Source: Przewalskia tangutica (Eukaryota > Streptophyta > Magnoliopsida > Solanales > Solanaceae). Taken from it: 64,000 bases of DNA. This document shows, piece after piece, positions 24,400-37,985 of the stretch. The notes under the pieces are model-generated. The model searched no databases, was not told the origin of the DNA, and saw nothing but the letters and a program-made list of their open reading frames with translations. Each line of letters opens with the position of its first letter. Positions within the stretch are counted from its first letter, which is position 1. The stretch covers positions 72,346,093 to 72,410,092 of the forward strand of contig CM056738.1 in assembly GCA_029844215.1 (NCBI GenBank), given 5' to 3'. A program made the position numbers and the translations under genes.

Positions 24400-27300
24400 T
24401 GTCACGACCGACCCGGCTCGCATCGGTGCCCTACCTGGGCACCCTTACAGGTATATATCAGAGATAATCAGCGGAACATACACAAACTTAATAATGAAAC
24501 AAATATTAGGTCAGCCGATAAGGCTACCTCCCTGGATATAAACAAATCCAAAAGCAGTTACCTCAAAAAAAAAATCTTATAAAGTGACCCACAAAATATG
24601 ACTACAGACCTCTAAGAGTTTACATAACAACTGCGACGGGACAGGGCCCCGCCATACCCCTGAATGTACAAAAGTCGACCACTTCAGGGAACCATACCAA
24701 AGACAAAGCCTCCGGAGAAATGGAGCTTTCCGAGAACTGAACCGTGATCCTAGGAGTGCGGATCAACAAGCTATGTACCTCAACCTGCGACATGAACGCA
24801 GCCCCCCGAAGGAGGTCAGTACAAAATATGTACCAAGTATGCAAAAGTGAAAGTACTGTAATTTAAATCATAATAGTCAAAAAAATACAGCTGAAGACAT
24901 ATATGATAACACAATTAACAGTACACTGTGCCTTACTGAAGTGAAAGTAATGAAAGTCAGTCTTACCTTGTACAACCTATTTCAACAAATGAACCATAGC
25001 CACAACAGGGCTATGAACACTACCAAATATCACAAATACGCCCGTGGGATTCCCCATCACTGTCGACCGCTAGGTGAAAAAAAATCTAACCATGTGACGC
25101 GCCCGTGGCAACCTACCTCACTGTCGGCGTACACACACAACACATATATATCTATGTCCTCTGCCCGTGGAATTCCCTGTCACTGCGGACAGTCGTAAGT
25201 GTAAACTATAACCATGTGACGCACCCGTGGAATCCCACCTCACTGTCGGCGTACACATACACAATACATATATCTCATGCCCGTGGAATCCCTCATCTCG
25301 GGTACATGACTTCATGAGGTATTCCTCACATCGTGGGTAGCAAATCCACGGAAATATGTGGTATAACTATCTTGGGGATTTACCCCTCAATTATACTCTT
25401 ACCCTGAAGAAGGTGGTATAACTATCTTGGGGGTGTACCCCTCAATTATACTCTTACCCCTCAAACTACATGCCTCAGAATCCCTCATCGTAAGCATGTC
25501 CACGGTGCATACCCGTGGAATCCCACCTCACTGACGGTATGTCCCAGTAAACTCATACTAAGACCATGGAAGCATACCCGTGGAATCCCACATCACTGTC
25601 GGTACGTCCCGGTAGACTCATAATAAGGCAATGGAAGCATACCCGTGGAATCCTCCATCACTGACGGTACGTCCAAGTAAGTTCATACCTTCTTTAGACT
25701 TCCATTAGCATACAAAATGGATCTCATTTTATGACCTTAAGGCACTTTCCATATCACTTAACAAGTCCGGGGAATTTCAACCCAAAGTACTATGTATTTC
25801 TATTCTTTCCAAGATCCCTTTTCCACATAAGACCCCAAGATACTAACTCCCGTTCTATCAAGGCTTATCTACATTTCAAACAAGTCACTATACTATTAGA
25901 AAAATATGCTTCGACTCCTAAAACAAGTGACCCTCATTTAAACTTTAAGCAATTGATGCCTTTAAATCAAATTGCCTTTCTTAGTATCCATTCTTTTATC
26001 TTTGTTTATCTACTCGAGGAAAACCGTTCCTTTAACCTTCCATAAAGTTATTATAACCAACTTCCCATAAAGCCGTTATACTAACTTTATGCATTAGAAA
26101 CTAAGACATCCTTATCCTCTCATAAAGCCGTCATAACTAACTTTCCATAAAGCCGTTATAACTCTTTATGTCTTAGACAACTTTGTTCTCTCTATAACCA
26201 AGAGGCTTGTACTTCAATTCAAGTTACACTACTTTCAAAATGCTTCAAGTCTCATTACTTTAGAAGACAAAATTCTTAACTTAGAAAACAAGTTCTTATC
26301 CTTATAATAGTTCTAGAATCAATACTTTCAAATCAAGTATTCCATACTTATCACATCAAGTCCTTGTCCACCCCATTAGCACAACCCATTCTTATAATCT
26401 TTTCTCAAGGACAAGTGAGTTAAACCTCTAACTCAACCGACTAGGCATCTTTAAAACAAGTCAAGTATATTAAATTACTTCACTTCATTTAAATCACGTA
26501 CGTCTACCATACCATACAGTTATAACTACTCATGCTCAAGAGATAAGAAAGTTTCCACATACCTCTTATGTTTAATCCACTTGCCAAGTCCAATATGCCG
26601 TCCGTAGATGTCAACCTATAATGACCATAATACGTCTATTAGCTTCTAGCTTCAACGTAGAATATTCTAATGTAAAGTCCCTCGTTTTACGGGAATAATT
26701 GGACAGCACTTCCTTTGTTTCTACTTACTTTTCCACCTTTTTCAAGGTCCGAATTCAATAACCAAATGGCGCATTTAAGGCACAACAATTCAGCTAACCA
26801 AAAGGGGATTACACGCCTTTTGTATGCCAGAAAATTCTGCCCCACAATAATACAAAACAACCTAATAATTCCAAGCCACATTCGGCTACAATATCACAAC
26901 AATTATCAATTCTCTTTCAATTTCCTTTCTAATCCAATCTCGTTATTCCAACATGTTATATAAGTCATAACCAATTATATACCCTCCTATTTATAACATG
27001 CAACGATTTTTAGTTAATAACAGAATTGATTACAACATGAGTGGCTAACATGCCCATTTTCGGTTTTCAACAAGACGACAAGACCCAAATCTTTTCAAAC
27101 TTTAATATAACAGCCTCAGGCTCATTTCTTAACTACTATAACTTGAAATCTTCAATTACACAAGAAGGTGGAGATTTTACCTCAAGAATCCCTCTTTCTG
27201 AAATCTTCTTCACTTTAAAATTACCCACACGAACCCTCTACAAGCTTGCCAACACTTTTCCTTCTTGAAGCCCTTCCAAAAATCTCACCGGGGTTCATCA

Positions 27301-27828
27301 ATTTGAGAGAGATGAGAGGGATTTTTCTTAGGGAAACCCTTGCAAATGGCCAAGTCTTCAAGACTTGGCCCTAAAATAAGACCCTCACTTGGTCAAAAGG
27401 ATGGGAGGGACACTTGTCGCCCTCCCATAGGCCTTCTATCAAAATATCCCCTGTTTTTCGCCCCTTTCTGCGTAATAATCCCGCGGCCGTCGCCCCGCCT
27501 CGGAGCCGTGCTGCAACCTCAGATGAGTTTCAGCATTATCGGCGCCAGCACGCGACGCCGGGAAATCGCCCTTCGCGCCACCAATCAACTTCTAACGCCC
27601 ATAACTTCCTACCCCGATGTCCAATCGACGAGTGGTTTATTGCGTTGAAACTAGACTCAACAACTTTCATACTAGTCTTTTAAAACTCCTAAGGAACTAG
27701 GAGATATACCGCTCCAAGGTTGACTGAAAGTCTGCCCACAACCTTTTGCCAACCTAAGTTTCCAACTTCAAATATTATTTCCTTTCGTACGTTCTTATCT
27801 TATCCTCTTGAATTTGCGGGGTGTAACA
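24400..27828 (-). repeat. Array C LTR L3 (complete, 3.43 kb)
   Basis: It starts TGTCACGACC and ends GGGGTGTAACA. It lacks a long TA tract. It has a primer site on its low-coordinate side (for I2) and a polypurine tract on its other side (for I3). It is therefore the 5' LTR of one unit and the 3' LTR of the next, the clearest proof of tandem LTR sharing. Confidence 0.92.
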
Positions 27829-28508
27829 TTCTTCCCCCTTAGAAACATTCGTCCCCGAATGTTCTTTTGGAGTCAATCTAATACTCCTCGTACTTTACAA
27901 TTATTGGAACCTTATTATGCCGCCTATGACCCTAAGATGTCGCACCAACGCTATTTACTCCCATTCAAGGCCTAAAATGCTTCTCTTACCGTACTTCCCA
28001 CCTACTTCTAGCATACATACACAGTCTTAATATAATCCGTTCATGACACTTAAACATATAACAACTTTATCATGCATACAAGTCTCTAAAGGATCAAAAA
28101 TATACCTGAAATTGCATAGGCGGGTAAAAGGATCGCTAAAACTGGGAACTGCTACCACGACCTCTGTCGTGGCCTGCCGGTGCATGAACATCCTGCCTAG
28201 CCATTGAAGGCGAAGAACCCGCAATGCACTCCACAGATCGTGCTACCCCACCGCCACCTCGGGCGATCCGCCAAATGCTACGCCGCCGCAAGCATAACAA
28301 GTTGTCGACCTAGTCCGACATTCCCCAAAATGAGCTCTACCACAGTGACCACACCGAGGCAAAGGTGGCCTCCCCTGGATACTATCCCCAGACATCTGTG
28401 AACCAGCAGCCCCGGAGCCCTGACCCGCTCCCGAATATCCCTGGCGATCAAACCACCCGCCAGAAGGCCGAGAAGGATCACTCTGCGTCGGCTGAAATGT
28501 AGACCTAG
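27829..28508 (-). pseudogene. Array C internal I3: 3' UTR and gag zinc-knuckle end
   Basis: The polypurine tract (minus strand AAGGGGGAAGAA) at 27829-27840 is followed by the same short 3' UTR as in I1. The gag C-terminal region with the CAAGCATAACAAG...CACAGTGACCAC sequence (reverse of the zinc knuckles) lies at about 28280-28360. Gag is cut at 28508 by solo LTR D and resumes at 31749. Confidence 0.85.
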
Positions 28509-31500
28509 TGTTACACCCCGTAGTTCAGGTCATGCGCATGAGGGCGTACGAAAGGGAGTAAGACTTAAAATTTTCAGAAGATAGGTTGACGGATTGTTCC
28601 AGACGGGTTTTAGTCAACTTTAAGCCGGGTTATGACCCGGTACATTGAGAGTTCATAAGTGTTTCAAAGGCCTGGGGCGTAGTTCGTTGAGTCTAGATTC
28701 CAACGCAACCAACCGTTCGTCGATAGGACGTCGGAGTAGAAAGTTATGAGGGTTACAAGTTCGGCGCAATCGGACGTAAATGTGTTTCGGCGGCGAACGC
28801 GGCCGGATGCAGGTCGCGCGCCTAAAGCATCCGAGGGGTCGCTGAAGTTGCAGCGCCGCGGCCCGGACAGCAGGGCGCGCGCCAAAGATCGAGATCATGA
28901 GGTTTCACTGGCCATACGGCGGCGAAGGCGCGCCGAGGCGGGAAATTTGGGCGGAAAAACTTAGAAAATCTGATTTTTGTTTTAAAAAAGACCATGGGAG
29001 GGTGACAAGTGTCCCCCCCCATCTGATTTTCTGTTGCATGCAATATATTGACCAAGACTTGGACATTTTCTATTTTTCATCTTCTCTCTCTCTCTCAAAT
29101 TGCTCCCCCTTCTCCCTAAACTTCCAAATTCTCTCTAGAACCCCAAGAGAAATTCTTAGCCTAAGGAAAATCTGAAATTAAGGGCAAGAAGGAAGTTGGT
29201 GGCTAACTTAAAAGTGTTATTGTGGTGGTATTCTTGGAGGAAAGGCTAGCAAGGTGTTGGAATAAGCTTGGCTAAAACTTTAAGGTAATGATTCTTCCTT
29301 TAGATTTAGTTTATAGTGTTGCATGTTAAGAAGAAAGAACTTGTGGTAGTGAATAATGCTCTTAGAATCATTGCATGCTAGAAATGTGGTTTGGATATGA
29401 AAAATGGGTTAAGAGGAGATTATGAGCATGTTGTAGCCTAAAAACTACCTTAGAATTGTTAAGTGAATTGTTGTAAACTTATGGGGCAGAATTGGTATTT
29501 GGGTGTGTAATACCCTTTAAAATGTTGGATTGTTGAACCTTAAATGTGGTGTTTGGATGATAAATTCGGCCTTGAGAAAGGTGGCAAAGTGAGTAGAAAC
29601 AAAGGAAATGCTGCCCAATTTTCCATAGAATTTAGTGGCTTTGAGTTTAGATTATTCTACATTGAAATTAGAGGTTAATAAACGTATCATGGTTATTTTA
29701 GGTTGACATATTACTTGCGGTAGTTTGGACTTAGCAAGTGGATTGATCAAAAGGTATGTGCAGCTTTCCTATCCTTTGAGCATGAGTATTTGTATCTATG
29801 TAGTACGGTAGACGACAAGATTTAGTATTCTTACTTGTTTAAGTATATATAAAGACTTGTTTCGTTTGAGAAGTATAAGTCCCTTGGTTAAGGAAAAGTA
29901 TGATTTTACAAAAGTATAGAGTACTTGGTGTGAAAGTATTGAGTATTGAATTATTCTAAAGATAAGTGGCTTGAAGTATTTTTGGAAGTTGTGTAGAATT
30001 GTTTGAAGTATAAGTCTCTTGGTTTGTAAAAGAACAAAATGGTTTATAAGGAGTTATAACGGCTTTATGGGAAGTTAGTTATAACGGCCTTGTGAAAGGA
30101 TAAGAAGGTCTTAATTTCTAAAGTATAAAGATAGTATAACGGCTTTATGGGAAGTTAGTTATATTAGCTTTATGAAAGGATAACAAGAAGAGATTTACTC
30201 TAAGTAAGATAAGCAAGGACAAATGATTTGATTTATGAAAGGCAAATTGATTTTAAGGCATCAATTGCCCAAAGGTTTTATACATGAAAAAGAGTCACTT
30301 TTGAAAGAGTCAAGTATGTAGTACTTTGGGTTAAATTCCCGGTTTTCTTTTATTAAAGATATGATTAAGTGCCTTAACTAAAATGAGAGGGTATATGAAC
30401 AAGACTAATAAGAAGTTATAAGTTTCTTAACTTATTTATGATTATGATATGATAACAGTTTGAGCTAGGGTAAGAGTATATCTGAGGGGCAAGCCCCAAG
30501 ATCGTTATACCACCTACTCCAGGGTAAGAGTATGTCTGAGGGGCAAGCCCCAAGATCGTCATACCACCTCCTTCAGTGTAAGAGTATGTCTGAGGGGCCA
30601 GCCCCAAGATCGTCATACCATCTGCTTCAGTGTAAGAGTATATCTGAGGGGCAGATCCGAGATCGTTATACCATCTCGCACAAGATAAGAGTATATCCGG
30701 CGGCAAGCCCCAAGATCGTTATACCATCTGCTCCAAAGATAAGAGTATATCCGGCGAGTCTGACCCAAGATCGCCATACCATCCGCGGTGTAAGAGTATA
30801 TCTGAGGGGCAGATCCGAGATCGTTATACCATCTGCACCAGTATAAGAGTATATCTGAGGGGCAAGCCCCAAGATCGTTATACCATCTGCTCCAGTATAA
30901 GAGTATATCCGGCGAGTCTGATCCCAAGATCGTAATACCATCTGCTTCAGGGTAAGAGTATATCTGAGGGGTAAGTCCCCAAGATCGTCATACCACCTGC
31001 CCGTGGACTTGCTACCCACGACGCGAGAATACCTCACGCGAGTCCTTATGGGCTTACGCGGTGAAATAGTCCCACGCGGCGGTACCTATCACGCGAATAC
31101 CTCATGCGGTTCACGAGACCCATGCGGTGAAATAGTCCCGAGTAGGATTGCTTATTGATACTACAGGCGAGGACCTGCTTTTGATCACGAGCCTCCTATT
31201 TTTATGCGCACTATATACATATGCTTGTTACTCTCATTGTTAGTAAGGCACGAAAAGGTAAGTTGATTTCATCCATGACCCCACTTATTTTGGACTTATG
31301 ATTTCATTACTGATTTTCAGGCCACACACTTGGTACTGTTATCGACCTCCTGGGCCGCTGCGTCATGCCGCAGGTCGAGATACGTATCTTGCTGGTCCGC
31401 ACTCTAAGGATCACTGTTCATTTCTGAAAGCTCCATCCTCCGAGGCTTTGCCTTTTGGTATGATTCCCTGAGGTTATAGACTTTTGTACATTCAGGGGGT

Positions 31501-31743
31501 ATGGCGGGGCCCTGTCCCGCCACAGTTGTTATTCCTAGAGGTCTGTAGTCACGTTTGTGGTTTGGGCTGTAAGAATAAAGTTGTATTGTTTCACTATCGG
31601 TTAAGTTATTTTATGAAAGGCGGCCTTATCGGCTTGCTAGTGATGTTTACCTTATACAGATTTGTTTTATGTATGTTCCGCTGCTATTCTCTGGCATATA
31701 CCGATGGTACCGGAAGGTACTAGTCGCGCCCGGGTCGTCGACA
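28509..31743 (+). mobile_element. Element D: solo LTR of a related gypsy family
   Basis: The 3.2-kb sequence begins TGTTACACCCCG and ends GGGTCGTCGACA, with TSD CCTAG at 28504-28508 and 31744-31748. I1 shows the empty site (about 18705). There is no internal region, so it arose by recombination between the two LTRs of an inserted element. It faces the opposite way to array C but is related to its LTRs: shared GGCGGGGCCCTGTCCCGCC hairpin (31500-31524), shared TTATAACGGC blocks and a shared 54-bp repeat. It also has a leader-like CTAAGGATCACTG...TCCTCCGAGGC stretch found in G. Confidence 0.9.
30469..31005 (+). repeat. Ten 54-bp repeats in solo LTR D
   Basis: Each unit has GTAAGAGTATATCTGAGGGG, a CCCCAAGATCGTTATACCA core and a TGCTCCA-type link. 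Several units have the variant ATCCGGCGAGTCTGA. LTRs of array C have only two such units, on the opposite strand (for example 4908-5020). The repeated frames on both strands here are by-products of the array. Confidence 0.9.
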
Positions 31744-31748
31744 CCTAG

Positions 31749-32651
31749 CTCTTTGAGTGTCGCCTCGAAAACTATCCTAAAACTCTGCCGTCCTGGCCCT
31801 CTTGGGCTGGAATGAATCTGGCTGGCTCTCTCTCTCCCTATCCTCAATCCCCTGTGCATAAGCCTGCATCCTGGCGATATCCATACATGGCTGAAGAGCC
31901 ACTCCCAGACATGCGGTAACCATATAACGGTCTAGCCCCATCACATAGCGGTGAACTCTGTCCGCCATATCCGCCACAATAGTGGGTGCATACCCGGCCA
32001 ATGAGTCAAATTCCAGGTTGTACTCTCTGATGGTCCTCCCATTCTGTCTCAATGCCAAGAACCTATCCAGGCGGGCTCTCCTCGTCTCAGGAGGTAAAAA
32101 GTGACCGAGGAAGGCTTCCGTGAACTCATCCCAAACAGCTGGAGGAGCACCCACACCTCTAGACAACACCCACGACTCAAACCAGTTCAACGCAATATCG
32201 CGTAACCGGTATGAGGCTAACACAACAGACTCCGTCTCCGAGGCCCTAAGCACCTGCATAGTCCGTTGCACCTGCCGAATGAACTCCCGAGGGTCCTCCT
32301 CAAACTTCGAACCATAGAACTCGGGTGGATTACAACTCAGAAAGTCCCGAATCCTCAAACTATCGGCTCTAGGGTTAGCTACGGCCTGCTTGGCGCCGCC
32401 GCCACAATGCTAGTCAATAACCGGACCGCTCTCGTAATCTCTATACTCACCATTCTTTGTGGAATCGAGGCTCAGTGCACGGAACCTGCGTGTTACCGCG
32501 CGCCTCGCCCTCTAATACCGCGGCGTGGTGAACTCGCCGATCCCCCCATGACCTCAGGCATAGTATGGGCCTGATTCCTAGAAATCCTCTGTGTACCACT
32601 AACAACTCTTGCACGCTTGCCCTTCGGGCCCCGGTCGCTCCGTTGAGGCAT
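31749..32651 (-). pseudogene. Array C internal I3: gag N-terminal and central part
   Basis: The start is about 32651 after a frame break. A 193-codon frame (31777-32358) carries the complete gag domain, with the FLSCNPPEFYGSKFEEDP, ALNWFESW and YNLEFDSLAGYAP blocks, nearly identical to I1 and I2. The C-terminal part continues beyond solo LTR D at 28508. The degraded primer site lies at about 32829-32848. As in the other two copies, no pol domain is present, so the pol loss predates the duplication of the units. Confidence 0.87.
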
Positions 32652-32848
32652 AATCGATACATAAAATAGGTCGAGAGATTCACCTAGTAGATGACTCTCG
32701 CACGATCTCGAGAGAGAAGAATGGAAACAAATCCTAAATGTCCTGCCTCCTCGATTATAGATGTGGTGCACAACACATCAATAATCAAGACTCTACTAGA
32801 CACGGCCTCAGACACTTTCTCCGAGGACTAATCGCTCGATACCACTTT

Positions 32849-33679
32849 TGTCACGACCGACCCAGGCCCGCGATCGTGCCCTACCCGGTACTTTACGTAT
32901 ACATCAGAGATAATCAGCGGAACATACACAAACTTAATAATGAAACAAATATTACGTCAGCCGATAAGGCTACCTCCCTGGATATAAACAAATCCAAAAG
33001 CAGTTACCTCAAAAAAAAAATCTTATAAAGTGACCCACAAAATATGACTACATACCTCTAAGAGTTTACATAACAACTGCGACGGGACATGGCCCCGCCA
33101 TACCCCTGAATGTACAAAAGTCGACCACTTCAGGGAACCATACCAAAGACAAAGCCTCCGGAGAAATGGAGCTTTCGGAGAACTGAACCGTGATCCTAGG
33201 AGTGTGGATCAACAAGCTATGTACCTCAACCTACGGCATGAACGCAACCCCCCGAAGGAGGTCAGTACAAAATATATACCAAGTATGCAAAACTGAAAGT
33301 ACTGTAATTTAAATCATAATAGTCAAAAAAATACAGCTGAAGACATATATGATAACACAATTAACAGTACACTGTGCCTTACTGAAGTGAAAGTAATGAA
33401 AGTTAGTCTTACCTTGTACAGCCTATTTCAACAAATGAACCATAGCCACAACAGGGCTATGATTCCCATCATCACGGATCACCGGCCATGGGTGAAAAAA
33501 TCTAACCATGTGACGCGGCCGTGGCAACCTACCTCACTGTCGGCGTACACACACAACACATATATACCTATGTCCTCTGCCCGTGGAATTCCCCGTCACT
33601 GCGGACAGCCGTAAGTGTAAACTATAACCATGTGACGCACCCGTGGAATCCCACCTCACTGTCGGCGTGCACATACACA

Positions 33680-33753
<74 letters not shown>

Positions 33754-36340
33754 CTCATGCCCGTGGAATCCCTCATCTCGGGTACATGACTTCATGAGGT
33801 ATTCCTCGCATCGTGGGTAGCAAATCCACGGAAACAGGTGGTATAACTATCTTGGGGATTTACCCCTCAATTATACTCTTACCCTGAAGAAGGTGGTATA
33901 ACTATCTTGGGGGTGTACCCCTCAATTATACTCTTACCCCTCAAACTACATGCCTCGGAATCCCTCATCGTAAGCATGTCCACGGTGCATACCCGTGGAA
34001 TCCCACCTCACTGACGGTATGTCCCAGTAAACTCATACTAAGACCATGGAAGCATACCCGTGGAATCCCACATCACTGTCGGTACGTCCCGGTAGACTCA
34101 TAATAAGGCAATGGAAGCATACCCGTGGAATCCTCCATCACTGACGGTACGTCCAAGTAAGTTCATAACTTCTTTAGACTTCCATTAGCATACAAAATGG
34201 ATCTCATTTTATGACCTTAAGGCACTTTCCATATCACTTAACAAGTCCGGGGAATTTCAACCCAAAGTACTATGTATTTTTATTCTTTCCAAGATCCCTT
34301 TTCCACATAAGACCCCAAGATACTAACTCCCGTAGTATCAAGGCTTTTCTACATTTCAAACAAGTCACTATACTATTAGAAAAATATGCTTCGACTCCTA
34401 AAACAAGTGACCCTCATTTAAACTTTAAGCAATTGATGCCTTTAAATCAAATTGCCTTTCTTAGTATCCATTCTTTTATCTTTGTTTATCTACTTGAGGA
34501 AAACCGTTCCTTTAACCTTCCATAAAGTTATTATAACCAACTTCCTATAAAGCCGTTATACTAACTTTATGCATTAGAAACTAAGACATCCTTATCCTCT
34601 CATAAAGCCGTCATAACTAACTTTCCATAAAGCCGTTATAACTCTTTATGTCTTAGACAACTTTGTTCTCTCTATAACCAAGAGGCTTGTACTTCAATTC
34701 AAGTTACACTACTTTCAAAATGCTTCAAGTCTCATTACTTTAGAAGACAAAATTCTTAACTTAGAAAACAAGTTCTTATCCTTATAATAGTTCTAGAATC
34801 AATACTTTCAAATCAAGTATTCCATACTTATCACATCAAGAAGTCCTTGTCCACCCCATTAGCACAACCCATTCTTATAATCTTTTCTCAAGGACAAGTG
34901 AGTTAAACCTCTAACTCAACCGACTAGGCATCTTTAAAACAAGTCAAGTATATTAAATTACTTCACTTCATTTAAATCACGTACGTCTACCATACCATAC
35001 AGTTATAACTACTCATGCTCAAGAGATAAGAAAGTTTCCACATACCTCTTATGTTTAATCCACTTGCCAAGTCCAATATGCCGTCCGTAGATGTCAACCT
35101 ATAATGACCATAATACGTCTATTAGCTTCTAGCTTCAACGTAGAATATTCTAATGTAAAGTCCCTCGTTTTACGAGAATAATTGGACAGCACTTCCTTTG
35201 TTTCTACTTACTTTTCCACCTTTTTCAAGGTCCGAATTCAATAACCAAATGCCGCATTTAAGGCACAACAATTCAGCTAACCAAAATGGGATTACACGCC
35301 TTTACAGGACGCGTAAAATTCTGCCCCACAATAATACAAAACAACCCAATAATTCCAAGCCACATTCGGCTACAATATCACAACAATTATCAATTCCCTT
35401 TCAATTTCCTTTCTAATCCAATCTCGTTATTCCAACATGTTATATAAGTCATAACCAATTATATACCCTCCTATTTATAACATGCAACGATTTTTATCTA
35501 ATAACCGAATTGATTACAACATGAGTGGCTAACATGCCCATTTTCGGTTTTCAACAAGACGACAAGACCCAAATCTTTTCAAACTTTAATATAACAGCCT
35601 CAGGCTCATTTCTTAACTACTATAACTTGAAATCTTCAATTACACAAGAAGGTGGAGATTTTACCTCAAGAATCCTCTTCCAAATCTTCTTCACTTTAAA
35701 ATTACCCACACGAACCCTCTACAAGCTTGCCAACACTTTTCCTTCTTGAAGCCCTTCCAAAAATCTCACCGGGGTTCATCAATTTGAGAGAGATGAGAGG
35801 GATTTTTCTTAGGGAAACCCTTGCAAATGGCCAAGTCTTGAAGACTTGGCCCTAAAATAAGACCCTCACTTGGTCAAAAGGATGGGAGGGACACTTGTCG
35901 CCCTCCCATAGGCCTTCTATCAAAATATCCCCTGTTTTTCGCCCCTTTCTGCGTAAAAAATCCCGCCTTGGCGCCGCGGCCCTGCCTCCGGAGCCGCGGT
36001 GCTGCAACCTCAGATGAGTTTCAGCATTATCGGCGCCGCGGCGCTGCGACGCCTGCTGGGAAATCTGTCCTCTGCGTCAGCCCACCGAACTTCTAACGCC
36101 CATAACTTCCTACCCCGATGTCCAATCGACGAGTGGTTTGTTGCGTTGGAAACTAGACTCAACAACCTTCATACTAGTCTTTTAAAACTCCTCAAAACTC
36201 CTAAGGAACTAGGAGATATACCGCTCCAAGGTTGACTGAAAGTCTGCCCACAACCTTTTGCCAACCTAAGTTTCCAACTTCAAATATTATTTCCTTTCGT
36301 ACGTTCTTATCTTATCCTCTTGAATTTGCGGGGTGTAACA
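32849..36340 (-). repeat. Array C LTR L4 (outermost 5' LTR)
   Basis: It starts TGTCACGACC and ends GGGTGTAACA at 36340. Its TA tract (33684-33753) is the longest of the four, about 70 bp with one CA interruption. Beyond 36340 the sequence is unrelated to array C and gives no TSD matching the 3935-3939 flank. Confidence 0.92.
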
Positions 36341-37985
36341 AATTTGGATAATATCCCCCCTCTTCCTAATAATTATTGTGGTTGCAGCTATGTCCCAAAA
36401 GAAAGCGACAATGTCCCGGAAGGAAAAATCAGAGTTATTTGCACTTGACTTAGTACTTCAAGCCATAAGAGAAGTGGAAGAAACTGAATAAAGGTATAAT
36501 GACCAGGTGTGGAGATGCTAGGTCAACGTCAGGTAATATATTCAGAATCTTCTACGTACCGAATAAGGAAATATGTTAACGATTCATCACTTAAGAGATG
36601 GTATTGTCAAGGATTGGAACCAGGAGTAAAGTCTGAGATTACATATGTATACTAGAATATGTCGGAATTATAAAAAGCACGATAAGTAATAAAGGAGTGA
36701 ACAAGTGTTAAAAGAAACGAAGTTGTTTATAATTACGAGTAGTGAAAAGATGCAAGAAAAGTTTACATAGGACCTTGATGTGTGCATTCAATGATGAAGT
36801 TCTTAAAAGGGAACTGTGGATGGATATTAGAAGGTTACCTGGCCAGGTACAAGGTCCATAGGCAATAATGAGTAATTTCCACTGGGTATTCAGGAGAAAT
36901 GAAAGAGTGAAGTGTCATGTCGCTATGATGGAGATAAGGAATTTTAAGCAGTATATAGCAGTACTTACTAATCAAGTATGGGTTGATAATCTACGTGATT
37001 CTAAAAGTGCATTTCATGAAACCAAGCCTATATGATCATTTTCTTGGAATAATTAGGTGGGAAGGAGGCATAGAGATTCAGTACAGGTTCAGATACTTTG
37101 ATATGAGAAGGGTGAAAAACATATAAGAGAGGTACAAAGATATAGATGAATTCAACAAAGTGATAATATATATTCAGGGTAATGTAGCCAAAGTGACAAC
37201 TGTTGATGCAACCAAAGATACAACCGAGTCAGTAAATCTAACAAGAGGATAGAACAAATGCCACTTGAGGAGACAAAGGGTAATAATGAGAATAAAGAGG
37301 AACAAAGAGATACTGGGGAAGAATATGGTAATAGATAGAATAAGAAAGATAACAATGGTAATGTGATAGAAGTAGAACAACTCATCGAGGACCCACAATT
37401 GATGGAAGAATCAAAAGCAACTCTTGTTACTAAAGAATAGATTGGGAAAGTTTTTTTGTATCAGCAGAAGTTAAGGAGGAGCGGAATGTTGACAAGAGTC
37501 AGGAGATGTGTACCAATGGTAACAACTCTAATAATAGTAACACAGTAATATTAAAGAAAGATGAGATAATGATGTCCTATGCGGATCAGAATATTGCAGT
37601 AGAAGTGGATATGTCTATTCTAAATATTAATCAGCAGAGATAATATAAGGGATGATCAACATGACAAACTTAAGGACTCAGGAGTGAAAAAGTTACATGA
37701 TTTAGGTAGATATCTGGTGACAACTATGGTATATGCAAACAGGGATACAGACAAAATAGATGAAGAGCAAAGACAATGAAGACAGTAATGCAGGAAACTC
37801 GTAGCACAAATAGTCAATGAAGGAAGATGTAGTAATACAAGAAGCTGGTGATAAAAAGAATAACCATGGGGATGAACTGAATGAAAGAGAACATAAAGTA
37901 TAGCAGGAGAGTTCAGCCTCAGGGATTAACGATCAACCTGGTGCAAGGAGAAAAATGACAAAGGACAGACAAGTTAACAACAAAG
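36341..37985 (+). other. Unassigned stretch between array C and the LINE fragment
   Basis: AT-rich, with no long open frame. Around 37180-37440 three broken frames encode a hydrophilic Glu/Asn/Lys-rich peptide, which would suit the linker ahead of a LINE endonuclease. The neighbourhood supports degraded LINE sequence, but I recognise no diagnostic motif here. Confidence 0.35.

Larger units (their letters stand above)
3940..36340 (-). mobile_element. Array C: four LTRs alternating with three gag-only internal regions
   Basis: Read on the minus strand, the order is LTR L4 (32849-36340), internal I3, LTR L3 (24400-27828), I2, LTR L2 (19808-22964, truncated), I1, LTR L1 (3940-18056). A primer site lies beside L2, L3 and L4, and a polypurine tract lies beside L1 and L3. 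Each internal region is only about 1.4 to 1.8 kb and encodes gag alone. Without insertions B and D the array is about 18.5 kb. Neighbouring units share an LTR, as expected after unequal recombination between LTRs. The outer flanks (CATTA at 3935-3939, AATTT at 36341-36345) do not match, so one end was rearranged. Confidence 0.88.

Noticed and set aside
30416..31037. Tyrosine- and serine-rich repetitive proteins on both strands of solo LTR D
   Set aside because: The 54-bp repeat is a multiple of three, which opens frames on both strands; no start or domain supports coding.
18659..32358. Short plus-strand frames repeated opposite each gag (19077, 23673, 32120)
   Set aside because: They are antisense shadows of the conserved gag coding sequence.
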